Below, in pieces: positions 1 through 7,267 of a stretch of DNA of 33,733 bases. A program made the position numbers and the translations under genes. Below the pieces are notes generated by a model, which had not been told where the DNA came from, did no database searches, and saw only the letters and a program-made list of their open reading frames with translations. The stretch is from Bacillus sp. AFS037270 (GTDB lineage Bacteria > Bacillota > Bacilli > Bacillales_B > DSM-18226), in NCBI RefSeq assembly GCF_002585305.1, contig NZ_NUNF01000060.1, forward strand, positions 1 through 33,733, read 5' to 3'. The stretch's first letter is position 1. Each line of letters starts with the position of its first letter.

Positions 1-1413
1 CTTGGCTGGACAGGTGATGCACAAGTATTTGCAGGCACAGCTGCTTATAATAGGAATGTTGCGTTATTTTTCACAAAATGGCTGCGTGACTTAGCATCAG
101 AACAGACGGCTGAGTTTGGAGTTCCTCACGTTATTCCCAATATTTTAGGGAATCAGGAAGGGGCAGCAGCATGGAGTGATGCAGCTGTCATCATACCATG
201 GGTTATGTATCAGACTTATGGAGATGTAAGGGTTTTAGAAGAACAGTATGAAAGTATGAAGGGCTGGGTTGACTATATTACATCACGTTGTGGTAGTAAT
301 GGTTTATGGCAGACTGGTTTACAATATGGCGACTGGCTGGCGTTAGATAAAGAAGAAAGTGCCGACCGAACAGGAGCCACTGACAAATACTTAGTGGCAA
401 ATGCGTACTATGCTTATTCTACAGATATTCTAAGAAAGACGGCAGGAATTCTCAATTATATAGAGGATGTAAAGAAATACGATGATTTATATGTGAAAAT
501 TAAACAGGCATTTAATGAGGAATACATTACTGCCACTGGAAGAATGGTAAGTGAAACCCAAACAGGCTGTGTATTGGCACTTTATTTTGATCTGGCTGAG
601 AAAAAGTACCGGAAACGAATACTGGAATCTTTGGAAACCAATATTGCCAATCATAAAAACCATCTTTCAACTGGTTTTGTAGGAACTCCTTATTTAAGCC
701 ATACCTTGACGGAAAATAATCGTCATGATTTAGCTGGAATTCTATTTTTAAGAGAGGATTATCCATCCTGGCTTTATTCTGTGAAAATGGGTGCTACAAC
801 TATTTGGGAGCGTTGGAATTCCATTTTACCAAATGGGGACTTTGATACATCTGGTATGAATTCCTTAAACCACTATGCTTATGGTTCCATTGGTGATTGG
901 ATGTACCGAAAATTGGCAGGTATCAATCAGTTAGAGCCAGGCTATAAGAGGATTTTAATAAAGCCTCAGTTCATAAAAGGAATCACTTCAGTGGAAGCAA
1001 CATTTAATTCTGTTTATGGTGATATAAAAAGTGCATGGTCATGCAAGGATAAATGGATCAAGGTTGACGTGGAAATTCCTGCAAATACTACTGCATTGTT
1101 ATATCTTCCAGAACAGGATCAACCAATGGAATTGGGTTCTGGCTGCTATCATTTTGAATATGCGACAGAAACGTCTTTGGAAGTAGACAGGTTTACTTTT
1201 GATTCTACTCTAAAGGAAATCCTGGATGAGCCTCTAGCTATTGAAATTTTGAATCAATATTCACCAGAATTACTGAACAATCCAATGATTCAGTTTGCCT
1301 ATCAGTTAACGATAAATGAAATAATAGCTAGTGCCCCAAGTGAATCAGAACAATTATTTAAAATGGTTATCGATACCCTAAATCAAAGTCAGAATGAAGT
1401 TTTAACAAATTAA
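1..1413 (+). CDS. alpha-L-rhamnosidase (GH78), C-terminal 470 residues, 5' end outside window
   Basis: The reading frame is open from base 1, so the gene begins upstream of the window; the first ATG at 205 is internal. The visible start reads LGWTGDAQVFA, the hallmark of the (alpha/alpha)6 barrel of GH78 rhamnosidases, which release terminal L-rhamnose from glycosides. Further on, GATTIWERWNS carries the glutamate expected to act as general base. After the barrel comes the beta-sandwich region (around EPGYKRILIKPQF), then about 75 residues rich in Leu, Glu and Asn that look like an added C-terminal domain. No signal peptide can be judged because the N-terminus is missing. A strong terminator follows 28 bp after the stop. 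The family call is secure; substrate range is not. Confidence 0.9.
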   Translation, partial: LGWTGDAQVFAGTAAYNRNVALFFTKWLRDLASEQTAEFGVPHVIPNILGNQEGAAAWSDAAVIIPWVMYQTYGDVRVLEEQYESMKGWVDYITSRCGSNGLWQTGLQYGDWLALDKEESADRTGATDKYLVANAYYAYSTDILRKTAGILNYIEDVKKYDDLYVKIKQAFNEEYITATGRMVSETQTGCVLALYFDLAEKKYRKRILESLETNIANHKNHLSTGFVGTPYLSHTLTENNRHDLAGILFLREDYPSWLYSVKMGATTIWERWNSILPNGDFDTSGMNSLNHYAYGSIGDWMYRKLAGINQLEPGYKRILIKPQFIKGITSVEATFNSVYGDIKSAWSCKDKWIKVDVEIPANTTALLYLPEQDQPMELGSGCYHFEYATETSLEVDRFTFDSTLKEILDEPLAIEILNQYSPELLNNPMIQFAYQLTINEIIASAPSESEQLFKMVIDTLNQSQNEVLTN

Positions 1414-1441
1414 TACGCATTGAGGTAAACAAAGAACCAAG

Positions 1442-1472
1442 ATCGATAGGATAATCCTATCGATTTTTTTTG
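1442..1472 (+). terminator. Rho-independent terminator after the rhamnosidase
   Basis: A perfect 10-bp stem (ATCGATAGGA, loop TAA, TCCTATCGAT) runs directly into a T tract. It ends the rhamnosidase transcript. Bases 1473-1600 beyond it hold no recognisable gene. Confidence 0.9.
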
Positions 1473-1629
1473 AAAAGGAGAAAACCAATTTGAAAACTAA
1501 CACTAGTGGATATACAATTACTCCTATTTTTGTACATATTACAATATAAAATTACTTTTCTTTTTAATAGAATGTTTCTAACTTAAGGTTTTAAAAGTTC
1601 TGCAGTAGTGAAATAGAGGAGTGAAAAGA

Positions 1630-2094
1630 TTGGATCATAAAAAAAACATTTTTTTAACAGGTGCATCAGGGAACATGGGGTATGAAGGGTTTAAGCAATT
1701 GCTTGATAGAAGAGATCGCTTTAATATTGTGGCCTTGGTATTACCGACAGAGAAAGATAGAAAAATAATGACCAAATATGAGAAAGAGGCTGGCGTTAAA
1801 ATCGTTTGGGGAGATTTAACAGATTATCATGACGTTTTAAAGTGTGTAGAAGGAGCCGATTACGTCCTCCATGTAGGAGGGCTGGTATCTCCGGCGGCAG
1901 ACTATCTTCCATCAATGACTACTAATGATATAAAGATTAGGAAGGATGAAAGGTTGTTAGCAGCAAAAAGTATTATGGGTGTTATGTGCTTAGCAATTAG
2001 AAAGGGAGAGGAAATTACCCTAATTGCGGATGGAATTGATGAATGTAAAGCTATAAAATCCATAGAGACATTTCTTACAAAGGAGAACTTATAG
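1630..2094 (+). CDS. chimeric ORF: NAD-dependent epimerase N-terminus joined to HPr/Crh C-terminal half
   Basis: The TTG at 1630 is preferred over the GTG at 1621 because GGAGTG at 1618-1623 sits six bases before it. Residues 1 to about 97 look like the start of an extended SDR/epimerase: a TGASGNMG nucleotide-binding loop (residues 10-17), then WGDLTD and GADYVLHVGG. From about residue 98 the sequence changes to the second half of an HPr-family phosphocarrier: AAKSIMGVMCLAIRKGEEI is nearly the HPr core around regulatory Ser46, followed by the usual C-terminal helix. The HPr half with catalytic His15 is absent, and so are the epimerase catalytic Tyr/Lys. This looks like a deletion fusion of two genes near base 1920. 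The frame is open across the join, so a protein could be made, but neither parent activity should survive. Confidence 0.75.
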   Translation: MDHKKNIFLTGASGNMGYEGFKQLLDRRDRFNIVALVLPTEKDRKIMTKYEKEAGVKIVWGDLTDYHDVLKCVEGADYVLHVGGLVSPAADYLPSMTTNDIKIRKDERLLAAKSIMGVMCLAIRKGEEITLIADGIDECKAIKSIETFLTKENL

Positions 2095-2246
2095 TAATTG
2101 GGTAAAAAAACAATTGTAAGACATAAGGTGTTGGATTTTACTTTCTTCTAAACACTAAAAGTTAAAAACTTTAAAATAGACGCGCTTCTAGTCAAACTAT
2201 ATGCATGTCTATTATTGAATAATAAAAATAAGTGAGTGATAAAAAT

Positions 2247-2360
2247 ATGGAAAGGCTCAGCAAAGAGGAATTGATTAAAATTTACAATGAAGCAATTAGG
2301 CTTGATATATGTAAAGACTTTATTTTGTTATTATCAGAAGAAATAAAAAAGCATTTATAA
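2247..2360 (+). CDS. sda: Sda-like sporulation histidine kinase inhibitor (37 aa)
   Basis: A 37-codon ORF begins MERLSKEELIKIYNEA and continues through KDFILLLSEEIKKHL. This matches the two-helix hairpin of Sda, in which an LS-x-E-x-L-x-x-Y helix is followed by a DF-I-x-LL-x-x-EI helix. In Bacillus, Sda binds the DHp domain of KinA/KinB and blocks phosphorelay entry into sporulation. The protein is slightly shorter than B. subtilis Sda, as is common for the paralogues found across Bacillaceae. The ribosome site is weak (GTGAGTG about seven bases upstream). It stands alone among decayed carbohydrate genes. The match rests on remembered family pattern; an inactive paralogue cannot be excluded. 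Confidence 0.7.
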   Translation: MERLSKEELIKIYNEAIRLDICKDFILLLSEEIKKHL

Positions 2361-2469
2361 CTAATATTCACCATATCGGAAGAGGACCTAAAGTATTATA
2401 CTGCTGATTAGCTTCTAGCATCTAGTTTCCTATAGTTTTCAAAAATCCTTTGGAGAGGAGAAGAAATAT

Positions 2470-2622
2470 ATGGTGAGAAATATATGGGAGTTAGTTGTTC
2501 AATTGACACTTGAAGAGAAGGCAGGGCGTTGCTTAGGAGATACGTTCTGGACAACTAAGGCTGTTGAGCGTCTGAGGAGTTTAATATTGAGGGGGTGCAA
2601 ATTCATCGTTGTAAACAATTAG
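2470..2622 (+). pseudogene. GH3 beta-glucosidase N-terminal relic
   Basis: Downstream of a good ribosome site (GGAGAGGAG) the frame reads MVRNIWELVVQLTLEEKAG, then FWTTKAVERL. That is the usual opening of GH3 beta-glucosidases (LV-x-x-M-T-LEEKA, later W-x-T-KAVERLGIP). The similarity stops after about 35 residues and the frame closes at a TAG; the glycosidase domain is gone. It is read as a decayed remnant, in line with the neighbouring chimera. Confidence 0.65.
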
Positions 2623-2705
2623 GAACAACGACGGATGATGGCGGATTCGAATAGGGTTCATTTAATGTAATGTAATTAAAAATAATTTTGAGAGAGGGTT
2701 TTAAG

Positions 2706-3470
2706 ATGTTTAATAATAAATTGCAGAATATAGTCGTCGTAACAGGTGCTGGAAGCGGAATTGGACGATCTGTTTCTATAAAAATGGCAGCAGCAGGCTC
2801 ACAAGTTGTTGTAGTAGACTTCAATCAAACTACTGGTGAGGAAACAGTTTCATTGATCCGCGAACAAGGAGGAGAAGCGACTTTTATCCAAGCTGATGTG
2901 TCCAAGGAAGAGGACGTTGAACGGTATGTTAACCTGGCTGTAGAAAGGTTTGGAAGAATCGATGTGTTTTTTAATAATGCAGGAGTGCTTCAAAAATTCT
3001 CGAAATTGGTTGATATTGAGATAGAAGAATTCAATAGAGTTATGAACGTAAATGTAAAAGGGGTTTTTCTTGGATTAAAGCATGTTCTTAAGGTAATGGA
3101 GAAACAAGGATCAGGTTCGATCATTAACACCGCTTCGACAGCAGGAATTCGCTCGGAACATAGTACCTCTGTTTATTCCGCAAGCAAGCATGCCGTTGTA
3201 GGTTTAACTAAAGCGGCGGCGTTGGAATATGTAAAGAATGGAATTCGCGTGAATGCTATTTGTCCAGGTGGTGTAGACACGGCACTGACGCAGGCAGTTC
3301 CAACTCTACTACAGGAGACAGGTTATATACCAGACGAGTTCCCGAACATGCGAATTGGAAGGTTTGCAAGTCCCGATGAGATTGCAGAGATAGTAGTTTT
3401 CCTTGCTTCGAACAAATCAAGTTATATGACGGGTTCTATCATTTCAGTGGACGGTGGATTGACCCTATAG
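2706..3470 (+). CDS. SDR-family NAD(P)-dependent oxidoreductase
   Basis: The ATG at 2706 follows AGAGAGGG with a seven-base gap; a TTG 18 bases earlier overlaps that site and is less likely. The 254-residue protein has the full classical SDR set: TGAGSGIG cofactor loop (residues 13-20), acidic D38 after the second strand (suggesting NAD(H) preference), NNAG (90-93), catalytic Ser144 with Y157-x3-K161, and the C-terminal DGG motif. Length is normal for the classical subfamily (about 250). It resembles the glucose-1-dehydrogenase/3-oxoacyl-ACP reductase-like group, but substrate cannot be inferred from sequence. It is monocistronic: the next gene is 375 bp away and has its own regulated promoter. 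Confidence 0.85.
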   Translation: MFNNKLQNIVVVTGAGSGIGRSVSIKMAAAGSQVVVVDFNQTTGEETVSLIREQGGEATFIQADVSKEEDVERYVNLAVERFGRIDVFFNNAGVLQKFSKLVDIEIEEFNRVMNVNVKGVFLGLKHVLKVMEKQGSGSIINTASTAGIRSEHSTSVYSASKHAVVGLTKAAALEYVKNGIRVNAICPGGVDTALTQAVPTLLQETGYIPDEFPNMRIGRFASPDEIAEIVVFLASNKSSYMTGSIISVDGGLTL

Positions 3471-3734
3471 TACAACAATGATTTTAAGAACAATTCTTAA
3501 ATGGAAACAAGTTTGAAACTGTAATAGTGGACATTTCCCTTGTGTAGCGAATTTACAGCTTTTGTGTTTTTTTTGATTTTTAAATCTGCGTTTCCAATCA
3601 TTAATGATTAATGGAGAGCAGCTTCAAGCAAATCAGACTTATAAATTTTTCTAAGTGTTCTTAAGGTTAGACAAGAAAGTTATGTATGCAATGAGTCATG
3701 TTGAAATGTTCAAGGGGTCAATAGAATTTCAAAT

Positions 3735-3798
3735 GCCCAATCGTACATCTCAGCTTGCCCAATCGTACGATTCTATTTATTGCTAAATTTATTAAAAT
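3735..3798 (+). promoter_or_regulatory. tandem YdfI-type boxes and -10 element of the P450 promoter
   Basis: Two identical 12-mers GCCCAATCGTAC lie at 3735-3746 and 3757-3768 (22 bp start to start). They match, at 11 of 12 positions, the GCCCRAAYGTAC tandem box that I recall as the YdfI target upstream of ydfJ in B. subtilis. TTAAAATA at 3792-3799 contains the likely -10 (TAAAAT, 3793-3798), 24 bp after the second box. The same arrangement occurs upstream of the MMPL exporter in this window. The remainder of 3471-3734 holds a short AT-rich inverted repeat (about 3487-3505) and nothing coding. Confidence 0.75.
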
Positions 3799-3845
3799 AG
3801 ACTTTGAAAGTGAATTCTTAAACAAAAATGAATGGAGTGACTATT

Positions 3846-5069
3846 ATGACTTTTAGTAACCTAACCGAAAAAAATGAAACGAAAATTGATTTTTTGAATC
3901 AAGATTTTATTCGTAATCCGTTCCCTGCCTACAAGGAAATTCGTGAAAAAGATCCTGTTTACCGTTTTCTAATGCCAAATGGACACCTTGCTTGGATTAT
4001 CACAAAATATAAAGATGCGGTAGAAATATTAAATGACTCGCGGTTTGTTACCAACTACCCAGGAAATAGCGAAGCTTCTGAAGCAAAGCTCCCTCCTCAT
4101 CAGGAGATAATTTCTCGTAATTTACTTAGTGTTAACCCTTCCGATCATCGCCGTTTACGACGTTTGGTGCAAAAGGCTTTTACACCCCGTATGGTGGAAC
4201 GGCTTCGGGGTCGTATAGAAGAGATCACTAATCAACTCCTAGACAGGGTGCAACATAAAGGAGAAATGAATTTAATCGATGACTTTGCGTTTCCATTACC
4301 AATTATTGTGATTTGTGAAATGTTGGGTATTCCGATTGAGGACCAAGATAAATTCCGTGAATGGTCAGATGTGATTATGGAAGGTGTTAATAACCCAAAT
4401 TTTTCACAACAAAGCGAACAAGTAATGATTGAATTTGTAGATTATTTAAAAGAACTGATTGGAAAAAGGCGTAATAATCTACAGCAAGATTTAATCAGTG
4501 ATTTAATTAGTGTAGAGGATGAAGGGGATGTCCTCACTGAACATGAATTATATGCTCTGATTTTTGTACTGATAATAGCCGGTCACGAAACCACGGTGAA
4601 CTTAATTGGAAATGGGGTTTTAGCTTTATTAGAGCACCCAGATCAAAAGGAAATGTTGAAAAGTCAGCCTGAACTTATCCATTCCGCAATTGAAGAGATT
4701 TTACGATATAATGGTCCGGCAGAAGTAAGCAATATCAGATTTGCTACGGAGGACATTGAATTTAAAGGAAAACACATTCACAAAGGGGATATGCTTTTTG
4801 TAGCTTTATCTTCTGCAAATAGGGATTCTGAACAGTTTATTAACCCTGATACCCTTGATATTACAAGAGGAGCTAATAATCATATTGCTTTTGGTAAAGG
4901 GGTTCATTACTGTGTGGGTGCTCCTTTGGCTAGGTTAGAAGGAGAAATAGCCATAAATACATTATTGAGACGAATGCCTGAAATACGATTAAAAACTGAT
5001 CAGAGTTTGATTGAATGGCGTACGGGGATGATTATAAGGGGCGTAAAAGAAATCCCTCTCTTGTTTTAA
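3846..5069 (+). CDS. cytochrome P450
   Basis: The ATG at 3846 is chosen because GGAGTGA (3834-3840) sits five bases upstream; an earlier ATG at 3828 lacks a site. The 407-residue soluble bacterial P450 shows the I-helix AGHETT (245-250), the K-helix E284-x-x-R287 and the haem loop FGKGVHYCVG (349-358) with Cys356 as thiolate ligand. Length and lack of a membrane anchor fit the three-component class that takes electrons from separate ferredoxin/flavodoxin partners; none is encoded nearby. Overall it resembles CYP107-type enzymes of Bacillus, but that subfamily call is tentative. Its promoter carries the same tandem boxes as the neighbouring exporter, so it probably answers to the two-component system encoded next door. 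Substrate is unknown. Confidence 0.92.
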   Translation: MTFSNLTEKNETKIDFLNQDFIRNPFPAYKEIREKDPVYRFLMPNGHLAWIITKYKDAVEILNDSRFVTNYPGNSEASEAKLPPHQEIISRNLLSVNPSDHRRLRRLVQKAFTPRMVERLRGRIEEITNQLLDRVQHKGEMNLIDDFAFPLPIIVICEMLGIPIEDQDKFREWSDVIMEGVNNPNFSQQSEQVMIEFVDYLKELIGKRRNNLQQDLISDLISVEDEGDVLTEHELYALIFVLIIAGHETTVNLIGNGVLALLEHPDQKEMLKSQPELIHSAIEEILRYNGPAEVSNIRFATEDIEFKGKHIHKGDMLFVALSSANRDSEQFINPDTLDITRGANNHIAFGKGVHYCVGAPLARLEGEIAINTLLRRMPEIRLKTDQSLIEWRTGMIIRGVKEIPLLF

Positions 5070-5157
5070 GGTAGTAAGAATGGATTATAATTATTAATAC
5101 TTGTATATTCATTGAAATAAAGTAATTATTTATTTGAATTGGATAAATTATAATTAT

Positions 5158-5200
5158 AAAAACTCGTACAAATAGGAAGTCCTTATGTACGAGTTTTTTA
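5158..5200 (+). terminator. bidirectional terminator between P450 and histidine kinase
   Basis: A 13-bp stem (AAAAACTCGTACA at 5158-5170 paired with 5186-5198) encloses a 15-base loop with its own AGGA/TCCT pairing and is followed by T residues. The A tract on the 5' side makes it able to work in both directions. Its core resembles the TCGTACA palindromes of the regulated promoters nearby. Confidence 0.85.
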
Positions 5201-5271
5201 TATTCTCGTTCAAGATATAAATATTGTCATTATATATTTGAATTAAAATTAGTTGTAAGTTGGTGGTTTAT

Positions 5272-6468
5272 TTGTACCCGAAAAATAAAGATAATACTTA
5301 TTTTTCAAGTGTATCCGTACACGATATTTTAGTGATATCCAGAATTCCAATCAGTTTATGGATCACTCTTGTATTTATTGGGGCAATCATAATGCAGCAT
5401 ATTAGCAAGCCTCTTTTAATACAAAGTTTATTGTTTACAGCTTTAATAACTATTCATAATGTAATGTACTGGTTTTCCAATCAATTTCCAAATAATGGGC
5501 TTTATTTTTTAGTACAAGGTTGTCTTATTTTCACATGCTCCTTGCTTCTGCCTAACGGTTCTCCGGTTATACTCTTAGGGTTACTTCCAATACTTATTTC
5601 TCAAAGTATAACCAAGTTTCAGCATAAACTTAAAGTGTTCCTGGTTTTTATTATTTTTTACCTGCTTTATTGTTATGTTATAGGAATTATATATGGTCTT
5701 GGAGAACTACCAAAATTTATAATTATTCTCTTTATAATCCTTACGATAGTCATCTTTTATTCAGTTATATACAACAGACAAGTTAATGCAAGAATACGAA
5801 TGGAACATTATTTACAAGAATTAGAAGCTGCACACAAAAAAGTTGAAGAACTTACGTTATCAAATGAAAGACAGCGTATGGCTCGAGATTTACACGATAC
5901 CCTGGCACAAGGATTGGCTGGTCTTATTATGCAATTAGAAGCAGTTGACTCCCACCTGGATAAAGGTAATACAATACGTTCTCGAGAGATTATCCAAAAG
6001 TCAATGGTCCGTGCAAGGGAAACTCTAAGTGATGCTAGGAAAGTCATTGACAATTTAAGGATAATATCAAGTGAAGAAAAAGATTTTTATCATCAGGTAT
6101 TTGATAAAATAAAAAGATTTTCAGAGGCGACTTTGATCAAGGTGGAATATAATATTGATCCTCTGTCTCATAAATTGTCAGCAATAACAATAGAACATAG
6201 TCTATTTATCATAAGTGAGTGCCTCACAAATGTAGCTAGGCACTCTAAAGCCAATAAGGTAAACATTGAGATTCATGAAAAGAAGAATCAATTAAGGATT
6301 GAGATAATGGATGATGGGATTGGTTTTAATAGTCATTCAATAGATAACCACTTTGGAAAATATGGGTTACTAGGCTTAAAAGAGCGAGCAAGAATTCTGG
6401 GCGGCAAAATAGATATTGAGAGTAATCCTCATAAGGGTACAAAAATTTGTGTATCTGTTCCTATTTAA
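5272..6468 (+). CDS. ydfH: sensor histidine kinase, NarX/DesK type (YdfH-like)
   Basis: About six hydrophobic segments fill residues 15-170, a short coiled linker follows, then a HisKA_3 dimerisation domain with RMARDLHDTLAQGL (phospho-accepting His codon at 5893) and an HATPase domain with the N box (ECLTNVARHS) and G box (DDGIGF). Little of the sensor lies outside the membrane, as in kinases that sense cell-envelope state. The start is uncertain: TTG 5260, GTG 5263 and TTG 5272 are in frame and GGTGG at 5262-5266 is the only weak ribosome site. It overlaps the length of B. subtilis YdfH and sits in the same order, kinase-regulator-MMPL transporter. The response regulator begins 18 bp after the stop. 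Confidence 0.85.
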   Translation: MYPKNKDNTYFSSVSVHDILVISRIPISLWITLVFIGAIIMQHISKPLLIQSLLFTALITIHNVMYWFSNQFPNNGLYFLVQGCLIFTCSLLLPNGSPVILLGLLPILISQSITKFQHKLKVFLVFIIFYLLYCYVIGIIYGLGELPKFIIILFIILTIVIFYSVIYNRQVNARIRMEHYLQELEAAHKKVEELTLSNERQRMARDLHDTLAQGLAGLIMQLEAVDSHLDKGNTIRSREIIQKSMVRARETLSDARKVIDNLRIISSEEKDFYHQVFDKIKRFSEATLIKVEYNIDPLSHKLSAITIEHSLFIISECLTNVARHSKANKVNIEIHEKKNQLRIEIMDDGIGFNSHSIDNHFGKYGLLGLKERARILGGKIDIESNPHKGTKICVSVPI

Positions 6469-6486
6469 TGTAAGGAGTTACAGTTT

Positions 6487-7137
6487 ATGGTGAAATATAA
6501 CGTGTTAATAGTAGATGATCATTTAGTTGTAAGAGAAGGTTTAAAATTAATATTAGAAACAAACGAATTATTTCAAGTCATAGGAGAAGCTGAAAATGGC
6601 AAGGCGGCAATTGAGTTCATTGAAAATCAACAACCAGATGTCATTTTAATGGACTTGAATATGCCTGTCATGAGCGGCTTGGAAACAATCAAACAGTTGA
6701 ATGAGAGAAAAGTCTTCATTCCAGTTATTATTTTAACCACATATAACGAAGATGAATTAATGATAAGGGGTATCCAGTTAGGTGCGAAAGGATATTTATT
6801 AAAGGATACAGGCCGAGAAAATCTTTTTCGAACGATCGAATCTGCAATCAGAGGGGAAACATTATTACAACCCGAAATAATGAATAAAATAATATCTTCA
6901 AAGGAAAAGACTTCAAAAGTTAAGACCCCTTTTGAAGAATCTAATCTTACTGAAAAGGAGCTATTCATCCTACAGGCAGCAGCGAAAGGATATAGAAATA
7001 GAGAAATAGCTTTTGATATGGGGATCGCTGAACGAACTGTTAAGGCACATTTAACGAATATTTTTAATAAACTAAGTGTAAATACTAGAACAGAAGCAGT
7101 GGCAGTGGCCATAGAAAAAAATTTGATTCATCTTTAA
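6487..7137 (+). CDS. ydfI: NarL/LuxR-family response regulator (YdfI-like)
   Basis: The ATG follows AAGGAG with an eight-base spacer. Residues 1-120 form a receiver domain: acidic pair D10-D11, phospho-acceptor D56 in ILMDLNMPVM, the conserved Thr in ILTTYN and Lys in GYLLKD. Residues 150-216 form a LuxR-type helix-turn-helix (LTEKELFILQAAAKG, then ERTVKAHLTNIFNKL). Size (216 aa) matches YdfI. It is expected to be phosphorylated by the adjacent kinase and to bind tandem GCCC-N4-GTAC boxes; two such pairs occur in this window, before the P450 and just after this gene, upstream of the exporter. Confidence 0.9.
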   Translation: MVKYNVLIVDDHLVVREGLKLILETNELFQVIGEAENGKAAIEFIENQQPDVILMDLNMPVMSGLETIKQLNERKVFIPVIILTTYNEDELMIRGIQLGAKGYLLKDTGRENLFRTIESAIRGETLLQPEIMNKIISSKEKTSKVKTPFEESNLTEKELFILQAAAKGYRNREIAFDMGIAERTVKAHLTNIFNKLSVNTRTEAVAVAIEKNLIHL

Positions 7138-7143
7138 GAATTT

Positions 7144-7207
7144 GCCCAATCGTACATTTGGAATTGCCCAAGTGTACGATTTTTTTATTTTGCTTCTCCT
7201 TTAAAAT
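7144..7207 (+). promoter_or_regulatory. tandem YdfI-type boxes and -10 element of the MMPL exporter promoter
   Basis: GCCCAATCGTAC (7144-7155) and GCCCAAGTGTAC (7166-7177) are spaced 22 bp start to start, each 11/12 to the remembered YdfI consensus. TTAAAATA at 7201-7208 lies 24 bp after the second box, the same geometry as in the P450 promoter. Confidence 0.8.
7148..7187 (+). terminator. possible terminator overlapping the YdfI boxes
   Basis: The same bases can fold as AATCGTACA (7148-7156) with TGTACGATT (7173-7181), an inner TTGG/CCAA pairing, and a following T tract. This would end the kinase-regulator transcript just before the exporter promoter, so the site may serve both as operator and terminator. 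Confidence 0.6.
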
Positions 7208-7267
7208 AATAGTTGTAAAAGGAATTCAGTTATTTAAACTGCATTCTATAATTGAAAGGAGATATAA

